A stretch of DNA of 64,000 nucleotides from Bog-756 sp963813525 (lineage in GTDB: Bacteria > Actinomycetota > Acidimicrobiia > Acidimicrobiales > RAAP-2), in the NCBI GenBank assembly GCA_963813525.1, contig CAWEZI010000005.1, positions 682,001-746,000 of the forward strand. The letters are read 5' to 3'. Position 1 is the first letter of the stretch. Each line of letters starts with the position of its first letter. The position numbers and the translations under genes are program-made. This document shows, in pieces, positions 36,910 to 45,568 of the stretch. The notes below the pieces were generated by a model. That model was not told the DNA's origin. It searched no databases and saw nothing but the letters and a program-made list of their open reading frames with translations.

Positions 36910-38942
36910 TGCCCTGGCGTTTCGACTACAGCCGGTGGGACGGGACCCAGGAATCGCTGGTCGACGACACCGACGCCGTCCTCTCGCAGTTGACCGACGA
37001 CCTGTTGGCCAACGGCGACCTGCACGAGGCGCTCCAGCGGATGCTCAACCGCGGGTGGCGCACGCCGGACGGCACCGAGGTCCAGGGATTGCGCGACCTC
37101 TTGGACCAGCTCCGGCTGGAGCGCGAGGAGCAACTCGACCGTGGTGACCTCGGAGGCGCCTATCACGAGGTGGCCGAGGAGCTGCAGGAGGTGTTGGCCG
37201 AAGAGCGGGCCGGCATCGACGAGCTCGAGTCCGAGGCCCGCTCTTCGGGGGACGAGCGCCGCCAGCAGGTGACCGACGAAGTCGCCTCCGAGCGCAGGAT
37301 GCAGCTGGACCTGCTCCCGAGCGACCTGGCCGGCATGGTACGCAGCTTGCAGGAGTACGAGTTCGTCTCCTCCGAAGCGCGCCAACACTTCGAGGAACTG
37401 GTCGAGCGGTTGCGAGAGGAGGTGGCCCGCACCTACTTCGACCAGATGTCGGATGCGTTGGCCAACCCCGATCCCGCACAGCTGGCCCACATGCGTGACG
37501 CCTTTGACGCTCTCAACCGCATGATCGAGCAGCGCGACGCCGGCGAGGAGATCGATCCGTCGTTCGAGTCCTTCATGGGACAGTACGGCGATCTGTTCCC
37601 CGGTGATCCCGCCGATCTCGACGAGCTCCTGGCCCAGCTGGCGGCCCGGATGGCCGCGGCCCAGGCCATGTGGAACTCGATGTCGCCCGAGCAGCGGGCC
37701 CAGCTCCAGGGGCTGGCCGAATCCCTGCTCGAGGACCTCGACCTGCGCTGGCAGGTCGACCGGCTGGCCGGCAACCTGCAAAAGGCGTTCCCCGGTGCCG
37801 GCTGGGACCAGCGCTACCGCTTCAGCGGTGACCAGCCGATGGGCATGGGTGAGGGCACCGACGCGGCCGGAACCCTGCGCGACCTCGAAGAGCTCGAGAA
37901 CTACCTCCTTTCGGCCAACTCGCCGGCCTCGCTGGCCGAAGTCGACATCGACAAGGTCCGCAAGCACCTGGGCGACGACGCTGCCCGCTCACTCGAGCGC
38001 CTTTCCCAGCTGGCCAAGCAGCTGGCCGACGCCGGGCTCATCGACCAGCGTGAGGGCCGCTTCGAGCTGACCCCCAAGGGAATCCGCCGCATCGGGCAGC
38101 AGGCCCTGGCCGACCTGTTCGACCAGCTGGACAAGGACCGGATGGGAACCCATCGCACCACCTGGACGGGGACCGGACACGATCGCGAGGAGACCACCAA
38201 GCCCTACGAGTTCGGCGATCCGTTCAACCTGGACCTGTCGCGTACCGTGCACAACGCCGTGCGCCGGGCGGGGAGCGGCGTACCGGTCCGCCTTTCGCCG
38301 GACGACTTCGAGGTCATCCAGACCGAGGCCCTGACCCGGTCGGCCACCGTCCTTTTGCTCGATCTCTCCCTGTCGATGCCCATGCGGGACAACTTCGTGC
38401 CGGCCAAAAAGATGGCCATGGCCCTGCATACCCTCATCTCCTCCCGCTTTCCCCGCGATTATCTGGGACTGGTCGGGTTCTCCGAGGTGGCCCGGGTCAT
38501 CGAGCCCGAGGACCTACCCACCGTGAGCTGGGACTACGTCTACGGGACCAACCTTCAGCACGGGCTCATCCTGGCCCGCAAGATGCTGGCCCATCAGGAG
38601 GGGACCAAGCAGATCATCCTGGTCACCGACGGTGAGCCCACTGCCCACGTCATCCCCTACGAAGGCGGCGTCGGCTACGACGTCTTCTTCAACTACCCGC
38701 CCATCCCCGAGACGTTGGAGGTCACCCTGGCCGAGGTCTTGCGGTGCACCCGGGCGGGCATCACCATCAACACCTTCCTGCTCGATCCCGACCGCGGGCT
38801 CCAGGGCTTCGTCGAGCAATTGGCCCGCATCAACCGGGGCCGGACCTTCGCCACCTCGCCGGGGGAGCTGGGCGACTACGTCCTGGTCGACTTTTTGGCC
38901 CACAAGACCCGACTCCGCAGCCGGAGTCGCCGCGCCGGCTGA
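36909..38942 (+). CDS. VWA-domain partner of the MoxR-like ATPase
   Basis: 677-residue protein with a long charged helical N-terminal part (residues 1-430, many Glu/Arg and predicted coiled coil) and a C-terminal von Willebrand A domain. The metal-ion site DLSLS is at residues 485-489 and TDGEPT near 573-578. It resembles M. tuberculosis Rv0959. No signal peptide or membrane helix is visible, so the pair is cytoplasmic. It presumably tethers substrates for the ATPase, but the substrate is unknown. Confidence 0.85.
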   Translation: MPWRFDYSRWDGTQESLVDDTDAVLSQLTDDLLANGDLHEALQRMLNRGWRTPDGTEVQGLRDLLDQLRLEREEQLDRGDLGGAYHEVAEELQEVLAEERAGIDELESEARSSGDERRQQVTDEVASERRMQLDLLPSDLAGMVRSLQEYEFVSSEARQHFEELVERLREEVARTYFDQMSDALANPDPAQLAHMRDAFDALNRMIEQRDAGEEIDPSFESFMGQYGDLFPGDPADLDELLAQLAARMAAAQAMWNSMSPEQRAQLQGLAESLLEDLDLRWQVDRLAGNLQKAFPGAGWDQRYRFSGDQPMGMGEGTDAAGTLRDLEELENYLLSANSPASLAEVDIDKVRKHLGDDAARSLERLSQLAKQLADAGLIDQREGRFELTPKGIRRIGQQALADLFDQLDKDRMGTHRTTWTGTGHDREETTKPYEFGDPFNLDLSRTVHNAVRRAGSGVPVRLSPDDFEVIQTEALTRSATVLLLDLSLSMPMRDNFVPAKKMAMALHTLISSRFPRDYLGLVGFSEVARVIEPEDLPTVSWDYVYGTNLQHGLILARKMLAHQEGTKQIILVTDGEPTAHVIPYEGGVGYDVFFNYPPIPETLEVTLAEVLRCTRAGITINTFLLDPDRGLQGFVEQLARINRGRTFATSPGELGDYVLVDFLAHKTRLRSRSRRAG

Positions 38943-39275
38943 ACGGAACCGGGTCCGGGTCGGCCGGCCCCGGGCGTCCCTTCCCCACCAGGTCGGGCCA
39001 TTTTGGCCTTTTTCTGGTCCCGGGTCCCCGACCTCCCGGCCCCTGCGCAACGTCGCCCGTTGACCACGCAAAGTGACCCCTGACCTGGAACCACGTCCGG
39101 TCGGGCGCCGGCCCACCGGAGCGACGGGGAGGCCCCCGTCGAGCGGCCTTCCCTTCCAGCCAGGATTTTTCTTGCGTTTGGGCCCCCGATAGTGAAAGAT
39201 GACATATCTGTAGTTACATCCGTGCTATGCGATTCCGTCCGGAACCGTATGGATGACTGGGAGGGAGACCTGTCA
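38943..39275. other. Intergenic region before whiB
   Basis: About 330 bp without a clear gene. It holds a short intrinsic terminator (38996-39014) after the VWA gene and then a relatively AT-rich leader for the WhiB gene (about 39160-39275). The WhiB frame is open back to 39192 but that part has no WhiB-like content. Confidence 0.45.
38996..39014 (+). terminator. Short intrinsic terminator after the VWA gene
   Basis: GGCCA (38996-39000), a TTT loop, TGGCC (39004-39008), then TTTTTC. The stem is short but is followed by a real T-run, rare in this window. Confidence 0.5.
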
Positions 39276-39557
39276 ATGGACATGGTGTCATTGATGTACG
39301 GGCCCCAAGAACGCAGCTGGCAGACCAGGGCCAACTGCATGGGTGTCGACCCGGACCTTTTCTTTCCCGAGCGGGGTGCATCGACCCGCGAGGCCAAGGA
39401 GGTCTGCCGTGGCTGTGTGGTGCGCGAGGACTGCCTCGAGTACGCCCTGGCCAACGGCGAGAAGTTCGGGATCTGGGGCGGGTTGTCCGAGCGTGAACGG
39501 CGCCGGCTGCGGCGTCAGCGGGCTATGCAGCGCCGGGCGGTCATCAGCGCTTCGTGA
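39276..39557 (+). CDS. WhiB-family iron-sulfur regulator
   Basis: WhiB-type transcription factor, 93 residues from ATG 39276. The four [4Fe-4S] cysteines are in ANCMGVDPDLFF, CRGC and DCLEYAL. The GIWGGLSERERRRLRRQR segment is the turn plus basic DNA-binding tail. ATG 39276 has GGGAGGGAG (39259-39267) 8 nt upstream; longer in-frame starts at 39192 and 39249 exist. WhiB proteins bind the sigma factor and respond to O2, NO or redox state. The subclass is not certain. Confidence 0.88.
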   Translation: MDMVSLMYGPQERSWQTRANCMGVDPDLFFPERGASTREAKEVCRGCVVREDCLEYALANGEKFGIWGGLSERERRRLRRQRAMQRRAVISAS

Positions 39558-39573
39558 GCTGTGCGGCGGCGGA

Positions 39574-40467
39574 CTACCGGTCCGCCGCCGGCTGACCCCA
39601 CCGAACCTCCATCCGCGATTCGATGGTGCGCTCGGGCGAGAGGTCGAGTTCCGGCCAGCGATGGGTGGGCACGGCGGCCAGGGTGGCGGCGGGAACCAGT
39701 CCCACCAGCTCCGCCCGGGCCACGGCACAGCCCATCGACTCCGCACCACGGGCCACCGCGTCGTAGAGGTCGGCCAACGACACCGATGGCGGGTCGATCA
39801 CGTTGAAGCTGACCTGGGCCCCTGAGGTGGTGGCCAGGCCCAGGGTGCGCACCGCAGGGCCGCGCAGATCGGCGGCCAGCGCCCGTGCCGCCTGGGCGGC
39901 ATCGGCGCCGGGCGAACCTTGGCCATCGGAACCTCCATCGGCGGTGATCCACACGTTGTAGGCCACCAGCACCGGGCGGGCTCCGGCTGCGGTGGCTCCG
40001 GCCGTGGGGTGCGGTCGTCGGGGTCCGCGGTCGGGCTCGAGGGATCGAAAGGCGTTCCGGCGGACGTCGGGAAGCGTCCGCTCGGGACCGTAGAAGAAGC
40101 AGGGGAGAGCGAGCGACAGTGCCGCCCAATCGGCGAACCGGTCGCGGGCGGCCCGCATGGCCTCGATGCCGGCCGACGGGCCGGTCGGTCGGGGGCCGAC
40201 CGGAACGAAAGGCACCACATCCGCCGCTCCCAGCCGGGGGTGTATGCCGGCGTGGGCCCGCAGGTCGATGCGGGCCACTGCCACCCTGACCACAGAGCGG
40301 GCAGCGTCCTCGACGGCTTCGACCGGGCCGCCGAGGGTCACGACCGTTCGGTGGTGCTCGGGATCAGCGTGCAGATCGAGGAGGGTGTCGCCGGCCGCTT
40401 CGGCCAGGGCCACGATGACCAGGGGATCGCGGCCCTCGCTGATGTTGACGACACATTCGGCTGACAT
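39574..40467 (-). CDS. Glutamate formimidoyltransferase-like protein
   Basis: 297 residues matching the formiminotransferase domain (FtcD N-terminal half), which moves a formimino group from formiminoglutamate to THF in histidine breakdown. Landmarks are ECVVNISEGRD at the start, AHAGIHPRLGAADVVPFVP, CFFYGPERTLPDVRR and VSFNVIDPPSVSLADLYDAV. The cyclodeaminase half is absent, as in many actinobacteria. TAATCT (minus, 40483-40478) lies 10 nt before ATG. It sits between two WhiB genes, with no other histidine-degradation gene near, so its true role may differ. Confidence 0.8.
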   Translation of the reverse strand: MSAECVVNISEGRDPLVIVALAEAAGDTLLDLHADPEHHRTVVTLGGPVEAVEDAARSVVRVAVARIDLRAHAGIHPRLGAADVVPFVPVGPRPTGPSAGIEAMRAARDRFADWAALSLALPCFFYGPERTLPDVRRNAFRSLEPDRGPRRPHPTAGATAAGARPVLVAYNVWITADGGSDGQGSPGADAAQAARALAADLRGPAVRTLGLATTSGAQVSFNVIDPPSVSLADLYDAVARGAESMGCAVARAELVGLVPAATLAAVPTHRWPELDLSPERTIESRMEVRWGQPAADR

Positions 40468-40505
40468 GGCGCCGTCGAGATTAGGCGCCGCTCAGGCCTC
40501 CGGTA

Positions 40506-40748
40506 TCAGACAGCCACGGCGTGGCTGATCCGACGTCGTCGGAGCAGCCGGCGGCGCTCGCGCTCGGACTTGCCGCCCCAGACACCGTGGTCGACCCTCT
40601 CCTCCAGCGCATACTCGAGGCAGGCGTGGGCCACCGGGCATTCGGCGCAGATGCGCTGGGCGGCCTGGACCCCGACGCCGTCACTCGGAAAGAAGATGGC
40701 CGGTGACATGTCTCTGCACTTTCCAGCGCTCATCCATTCGGTGTCCAT
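40506..40748 (-). CDS. WhiB-family iron-sulfur regulator
   Basis: Second WhiB protein, 80 residues from ATG 40748. Cysteines lie in GKCRDMSPAIFFPSD, ICAECPVAHAC, and the HGVWGGKSERERRRLLRRRR end gives the turn and basic tail. The frame is open to ATG 40823, but a promoter-like pair (TTGAAC and TAACGG, minus strand 40851-40824) would start transcription at or after that ATG. GGAGG lies 4 nt before ATG 40748, so I prefer the shorter form. It is divergent from the HtrA gene, with overlapping promoter regions. Confidence 0.87.
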   Translation of the reverse strand: MDTEWMSAGKCRDMSPAIFFPSDGVGVQAAQRICAECPVAHACLEYALEERVDHGVWGGKSERERRRLLRRRRISHAVAV

Positions 40749-40823
40749 TTGGCCTCCATCGAGCTCGAGGATGCTGCGGCGAGGATCCGCTTTGGGCTGC
40801 CCCGGCTCTGCTGCCGTCGCCAT

Positions 40824-40851
40824 CCGTTACCCCACTAGTGTCGCAGTTCAA
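40824..40851 (-). promoter_or_regulatory. whiB promoter overlapping the htrA control region
   Basis: Minus strand TTGAAC (40851-40846) and TAACGG (40829-40824), 16-bp spacing. On the plus strand TAGTGT (40836-40841) lies in the same 30 bp and could serve the HtrA gene, so the two divergent promoters may interfere. Confidence 0.4.
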
Positions 40852-40862
40852 ACCTTTCAGCA

Positions 40863-42410
40863 GTGCGAAATGGGCCGGTATTGATGGATTCCTCACAAAA
40901 TTCTTATGAGGCACCAGGGCCTTCTTATGAAAGCGGTGAAAGTGCAGCGGAAGGGGCCTCCGCCCAGCCGGCGCCGGTCCCTCAGGTGGTCCCCTCCCTT
41001 CCGGTCCCCTTCGAGCCCCTGGCTCCGGCCGACCCCGCCGCCGGACCGGGAGCGCCCGGTTTGCCGCCTGTCCCGAGCGTCGTCCCGCCCACCGGCGGCT
41101 TCCCGGTTGCCGCCCCGCCGCCCTACCCGCCGTACCCGGCACCGGGCGGCTACGGCGCCTACGCCCCCTACGGGGGGATGGTCGGTGCGCCGGGGGCACC
41201 CTCCGCCTACGGGTACCCGTACGGATTTCCCGCCCCGGTTCCCGTGGTGCGCCACACCCTTCAGCGGAAGACCTGGGTCTGGCTGGTCGTGCTCAGCGCC
41301 GCCGTGGCCGCTCTGGTCGGGAGCGTGGTCGGGGCCGAGGTCGGCTCCAACAGTCAGCAGACCATCGTCAAACAGTTCTTCCCCAACAGCAGCGCACTGA
41401 CCAAGCCCCAGGACATCCAGGAGATTCTGGCCAAGGTGGAGCCGGCCGTCGTCTCGATCAACGCCGATGCCGGAGGCAGCGGTTCGGCGTCGGGCGACAT
41501 CGTCGAGGCGGCCGGAAGTGGCATGATCCTCACCCCGACGGGCGAGGTGCTCACCAACAACCATGTGGTCGCCGGGGCCACGACGGTGACCGTCACCCTG
41601 TTCGGACAGAGCAACGCCCTGCCCTCGCACGTGCTGGGGACGGACCCGGCCCAGGACCTGGCGCTGGTCCAGATCGACCACGCCTCGGCCCTGCCCACCG
41701 TCGACCTGGGCGACTCGTCTCAGGCCCGGGTGGGTGACTCCGTCCTGGCCATCGGCAACGCACTGGCGCTGGCCGGCGGTCCTACCGTCACCGAGGGAAT
41801 CGTGTCGGCCGAAGGGCGGTCGCTCACCGCCCAAAACGACAGCGGCCAGACCGAGAATCTGACCGGGCTGCTCCAGACCGACGCCGCCATCAACCCGGGG
41901 AACTCGGGTGGTCCGCTGGTCAACAGTGCGGGGCAGGTCATCGGCATGAACACGGCGGTCGCCTCCAGCACCACCGGAAACGCCCCCACCGAAAACATCG
42001 GCTTCGCCATCGCCGTCGATTCGATCAAACCCCGTCTGGCCCAGTTGCGCCAGGGCGGCACCGGAGGTGCTGGTCCGGAAACGCCAGCGTTGGTCCCTGC
42101 CGACAACTCGGCCTACATGGGCGTCATCGTGGGGTCGGTCACCCCCGCTCTCCAGCAGGCCGATCATCTGACACCGTCATCGGGTGCGCTGGTCGTCTCG
42201 GTGGAGTCCGGTTCGCCGGCGCAGAAGGCCGGCCTCCATGTCAACGATGTCATTGTCTCGTTCAACGGCGCCACCATCCAGAGCCCGGACGACCTGACCG
42301 CGGCCATCCATCCGCTGGGGCCGGGCGACCGGGTGGTCGTCGGCGTCTACCGCGGTACGACCCAGCTCAACCTACGGGTGACCCTCGGAGCACGACCGAC
42401 CACCGGGTAG
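40863..42410 (+). CDS. HtrA/DegP-like membrane serine protease with PDZ domain
   Basis: 515-residue protein from GTG 40863 (ATG 40884 is equally possible; neither has a ribosome site). A Pro/Ala-rich cytoplasmic part of about 130 residues is followed by one membrane helix (WVWLVVLSAAVAALVGSVV). The trypsin-like domain has an intact triad: His234 in LTNNHVVAGA, Asp265 in AQDLALVQID, and Ser348 in PGNSGGPLV. A C-terminal PDZ domain contains GSPAQKAGLHVNDVIVSF. The protease domain faces outside and handles damaged envelope proteins. Its TAG stop forms part of the next gene's -10 box. Confidence 0.92.
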   Translation: MRNGPVLMDSSQNSYEAPGPSYESGESAAEGASAQPAPVPQVVPSLPVPFEPLAPADPAAGPGAPGLPPVPSVVPPTGGFPVAAPPPYPPYPAPGGYGAYAPYGGMVGAPGAPSAYGYPYGFPAPVPVVRHTLQRKTWVWLVVLSAAVAALVGSVVGAEVGSNSQQTIVKQFFPNSSALTKPQDIQEILAKVEPAVVSINADAGGSGSASGDIVEAAGSGMILTPTGEVLTNNHVVAGATTVTVTLFGQSNALPSHVLGTDPAQDLALVQIDHASALPTVDLGDSSQARVGDSVLAIGNALALAGGPTVTEGIVSAEGRSLTAQNDSGQTENLTGLLQTDAAINPGNSGGPLVNSAGQVIGMNTAVASSTTGNAPTENIGFAIAVDSIKPRLAQLRQGGTGGAGPETPALVPADNSAYMGVIVGSVTPALQQADHLTPSSGALVVSVESGSPAQKAGLHVNDVIVSFNGATIQSPDDLTAAIHPLGPGDRVVVGVYRGTTQLNLRVTLGARPTTG

Positions 42411-42413
42411 GAT
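42408..42413 (+). promoter_or_regulatory. -10 box overlapping the htrA stop codon
   Basis: TAGGAT, whose TAG is the stop codon of the HtrA gene. The transcript would start near 42420 with a 27-nt leader carrying AGGAGGA (42431-42437). Confidence 0.45.
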
Positions 42414-42446
42414 GCCCCCGCCACCATCGCAGGAGGAACGACAACC

Positions 42447-42785
42447 ATGAGCCCGGTCACCGACGAACCAATTCTTCCCGAGGAGGATGGCGAGCCGCTG
42501 CCCCCGGTCGGGCACGTCCGGGTCGTCTACCTCGGCCCGGTCGCTCCCCACTGGGAGGTGCAGTCCGACTACGGCGACCCCGCACTGATCGAGGAATTCC
42601 GGCGCCGGACCATGGCCCGCCTGGTGCTTCTGCCGCCCCACGACCCGCAGTACCGGCGCAACCGCGAGCGGGTCATCCGCGACGCCGAGCGGGAGAACAT
42701 CGAACTGGTCTGGGACCTGGGCGTGCCCGAAGAGGACGTCATCGCCGAGCCGGAAGGCGAGGCCGCTCCGAGCGCCGACATCTGA
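42447..42785 (+). CDS. Small acidic protein of unknown function
   Basis: 112 residues with no family I recognise. A disordered acidic N-terminus (TDEPILPEEDGEPLPP) leads to a short beta stretch (HVRVVYLGPVAPHWEV), a helical region (ALIEEFRRRTMARLVLL) and an Arg/Glu-rich helix, ending acidic. No signal peptide or membrane helix. AGGAGGA lies 9 nt before ATG. It lies between the active HtrA and the convergent inactive zincin homologue. Confidence 0.6.
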   Translation: MSPVTDEPILPEEDGEPLPPVGHVRVVYLGPVAPHWEVQSDYGDPALIEEFRRRTMARLVLLPPHDPQYRRNRERVIRDAERENIELVWDLGVPEEDVIAEPEGEAAPSADI

Positions 42786-42826
42786 TTCGACCTCTCGACC
42801 GGGCGAGACCTACCCTGCCCTTTCGG

Positions 42827-44080
42827 TCAGGTGCGGTCGGGGTCCTCGAGCGGAGGGAGGGAGATCCGTTCGAGCCACAGCCCGGGGGCGTCCACCTCTG
42901 AAGGGGTTGGCAGATTGGCGCCGGCCGACCACAGCTTGGCCAGGCCGTCCTCGCCCGCCCTCTCGATCACACCGGCGATGAAGGCTCGGCCTCTGTCGAC
43001 CTGTGCCTGTTCGAGGTCGAGCCCGAACAGTGCACCGGCTGCCTCCTCGCCCTTGCCCCGCTCGGTACGGCGCCGGTACCAGGCCTCCTCCAGCTGCCCG
43101 TGGGAGCCGACCAGCTTGGTGCCCACCAGGGCAGCCACGTGATCGGCATAGGCGTCGATGACCACGGCCAGGGCGGTGAGCTGGTCGGAAGAGCGACGTG
43201 ACTCGGGGGTGAGTAATTCACCCAGCAGGGCCTCGGGGTCGCCGAACATCCCCTGCAACGATTCGAGGTCCATGCCGGTGCCTTCGCTCCCGTCGGGAAG
43301 TCCGAGCCCTCCGAGGCGGCCGGCCAGATCCTGTTGGGCGCTGGCCGAGGAGGCAGCCAGTGCAGCCAGCAGCTCCTGCAGGCGGTGACGAACCGCGGGG
43401 CGGGTGAGCACCGAGTTGGATGCCAGCTCGCGGGCGCAGACCCAGACCAGTGCCTCTTCCTCGGGCAGGCTCCAGTCGGCGGCGAACTGGGTCACGTTGG
43501 GTGTGACCAGGAGCAGCTCGTCCGACGGGGCCCACGGAATGGCCAACGGGTACTGTCCCAGAGCGCGGTGGGACAGATGGCCGACCACCGAACCGACCTG
43601 CAGGCCGAAGAACATCGGCCCGATGGCGGTGGCCCACTGACCGAGCAGGCTCCCGAGGTCGCCGAAGGGTTCCTCCCCACCGAAACCGGATGTCGCCAGA
43701 TCGTCGGCCGGAGGGCCAGCGCCGGGCAGGGGACCGGCTGCCGGCGTCATGGCCGTCAGTACCTCTCGCCACGACTCGAGGGCGCGCAGTGTCCAGTCGC
43801 CCCGGCCCACCGGAACACAGGTAAGTCTGCGCCCGTCCGGCGCCACCGGCATGCCGGTCGTCTCCACCACGTTGAGCTCGGCCACCCGCGCCAGTTGCTC
43901 GAGCTGGATCCTCTGGAGCGGCTCGATGTTGTCCTCCGGCGCGCCGCCGGTGGCCACATTGAGGGCGAACGACCGGGTCATCTCCCACTGGTTGGGGGCG
44001 TTGGTCCCCAACATGTTCATGAGGTCGCCGAGCAGGGACTGGAAGGGATTTCCCGACTCTCCTGGTTCCGGCGGCGTCAT
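42827..44080 (-). CDS. Zincin-like metallopeptidase homologue without HExxH
   Basis: 417 residues resembling the actinobacterial DUF2342/Zincin_2 family: Gly-rich GGEEPFGDLGSLLGQWATAIGPMFFGLQVG and the conserved LGQYPLAIPW lead into the active-site helix. That helix reads VWVCARELASNSVL, so the HExxH pattern is R217-E-L-A-S221, with both zinc His replaced while Glu stays. A later DAYADHV segment is kept. It is therefore probably a pseudo-peptidase. On the minus strand TAGCAT (44092-44087) ends 6 nt before ATG, and its TAG is the stop codon of the upstream gene. Confidence 0.75.
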   Translation of the reverse strand: MTPPEPGESGNPFQSLLGDLMNMLGTNAPNQWEMTRSFALNVATGGAPEDNIEPLQRIQLEQLARVAELNVVETTGMPVAPDGRRLTCVPVGRGDWTLRALESWREVLTAMTPAAGPLPGAGPPADDLATSGFGGEEPFGDLGSLLGQWATAIGPMFFGLQVGSVVGHLSHRALGQYPLAIPWAPSDELLLVTPNVTQFAADWSLPEEEALVWVCARELASNSVLTRPAVRHRLQELLAALAASSASAQQDLAGRLGGLGLPDGSEGTGMDLESLQGMFGDPEALLGELLTPESRRSSDQLTALAVVIDAYADHVAALVGTKLVGSHGQLEEAWYRRRTERGKGEEAAGALFGLDLEQAQVDRGRAFIAGVIERAGEDGLAKLWSAGANLPTPSEVDAPGLWLERISLPPLEDPDRT

Positions 44081-44089
44081 TCCTTCATG

Positions 44090-45451
44090 CTACGGCGAGG
44101 AGTCGTCCCCTGTGTCGGCGGCTGTGGGTTCGCCCAACACCGCCGAGGTGGTCTGGGTGGTTCCCCCATCTTCGAAGGTGATCGACACCCAGGAGCCGGG
44201 GGGCTCGGCGTAGAGCATCGATCGGAGCTCTGCCGTGGAGTGGACGGCGTCGCCGTCGATGGCCACGATCGTGTCGCCAGGCGCCAGCCCGGCCGAGGCG
44301 GCTGGGCTGGCGTTTTCGACGTAGGTGACGAGGGCGCCGTCACCGGTGGAGGAGGTCACCAGCGTTCCCTTGGACGTCGGTTTGGTCGCAGGGGCGGTGG
44401 CGATGTCCACCCCCAACCAGCCGTGTTCGACCGTGCCCGACGTCACCAGCTGACGGGCCACGTCGAGCACGAGCTGACCGGGAAGGAAAAAGGCCATGGT
44501 CGATCGGCCCGCCCCTTCTGTCATCTCGAGCATGCCCGACACGTGGCCACTGTCGTCGAGCAGGGCACAGCCGAGGTCACGTCGGGTGAGGGGAGCGGCG
44601 ACGGCCGTGGCCGAGAACCCGTCGGCCGCGTCCGTGTCGGCCGCGTCCGTGTCGGCCGGTGCCTGCCCAGCGGACACCACCCTGCCGGCATAGACCAAAG
44701 AGGCCGGCGTGGGATGGGCGTGCGAGGCCGGTTCGAGGGCGGCAGCCACAGCCACTCCGCCGACCTGGGGATCACCGGCGTCGAAGGTGGCTGCAGGCAG
44801 GTCGTCGTCGATCCGGAGCACGGCCAGACCGGATGTCGGGTCGATCCCCACAGGCTCGGCCACCTCCCGCGTCCCGTCGGGCTCGATGGCCGTGACCGAT
44901 CGGGCTCCGGCCAAGGCCGATGAGGCGGTCACGATGATGCCGCCCGCCTCGGCCACCAGGCCGGTGACGGTGGAGATGGCGCCGTCGGCCGATCGGACAC
45001 GGAGGGCGACCGTCGAGGGGAGGACCTGCGAGACCATGGTGTCGATGGCCCGGGAGGCAGCCATTCCTCCCAGTCCGGGATCGGTGGTGGGTGTGCCGGT
45101 CAGCGACGTGAGCCCCAGCGTGGTCTCGGAGCTCTGCTGTTCGGCGGTGCCGTCGGCCACGATGACCATGCCTACCGTCGCCACCACCACCACGACCAGC
45201 AGGCACGCCGCCCCACCCACCATCCAGGTTCCCGAGCGGGTCCGGGTGATGGGCACGCCTCGTCCCCATTGGGCGGAGGGCGAGCGGTGTTCCGACGGTG
45301 GGGGCGACGCACTGGCTGCCCCCGATTCTGACGGGTGGCGCCACAGCCGGTCGTCGGGAGGGATCCATCCGTGCGGGCCGCCGCCGTCGAACTCGTCGCC
45401 CCTCTCGTCATCGGGTTCGTCGTCTGAGTTGCCCTGAGCCCGTCCGTCCAC
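44090..45451 (-). CDS. HtrA-like pseudoprotease with PDZ domain
   Basis: 453-residue membrane protein built like HtrA: acidic/Pro-rich cytoplasmic part, membrane helix (residues 77-98, VGGAACLLVVVVVATVGMVI), a trypsin-fold domain and a PDZ domain (VENASPAASAGLAPGDTIVAID). Aligned to the active HtrA at 40863, catalytic His is Ser178 (VTASSALAGA), Asp is Gly208 (DPTSGLAVLRID), and Ser is Leu (RRDLGCALLDD), so all three are lost. An ADTDAADTDAADG repeat interrupts the domain. It may sense or scaffold envelope proteins. It faces mreB across a divergent region and precedes the zincin homologue. Confidence 0.82.
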   Translation of the reverse strand: MDGRAQGNSDDEPDDERGDEFDGGGPHGWIPPDDRLWRHPSESGAASASPPPSEHRSPSAQWGRGVPITRTRSGTWMVGGAACLLVVVVVATVGMVIVADGTAEQQSSETTLGLTSLTGTPTTDPGLGGMAASRAIDTMVSQVLPSTVALRVRSADGAISTVTGLVAEAGGIIVTASSALAGARSVTAIEPDGTREVAEPVGIDPTSGLAVLRIDDDLPAATFDAGDPQVGGVAVAAALEPASHAHPTPASLVYAGRVVSAGQAPADTDAADTDAADGFSATAVAAPLTRRDLGCALLDDSGHVSGMLEMTEGAGRSTMAFFLPGQLVLDVARQLVTSGTVEHGWLGVDIATAPATKPTSKGTLVTSSTGDGALVTYVENASPAASAGLAPGDTIVAIDGDAVHSTAELRSMLYAEPPGSWVSITFEDGGTTQTTSAVLGEPTAADTGDDSSP

Positions 45452-45533
45452 GGCCGCGAGATTAGTGACGGTCCGTCAACATTGGAGGTCGGTGCACCTG
45501 CCGGGCTCCCCGAAGGACGCTCACCTGCCTCTC

Positions 45534-45561
45534 TTGCCCTTCGGCGGGTCCGCCCTACGAT
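45534..45561 (+). promoter_or_regulatory. mreB promoter
   Basis: TTGCCC (45534-45539) and TACGAT (45556-45561) with 16-bp spacing. The -10 box ends 7 nt before ATG 45569, so the transcript would begin at or next to the start codon. Confidence 0.55.
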
Positions 45562-45568
45562 GACCGGA

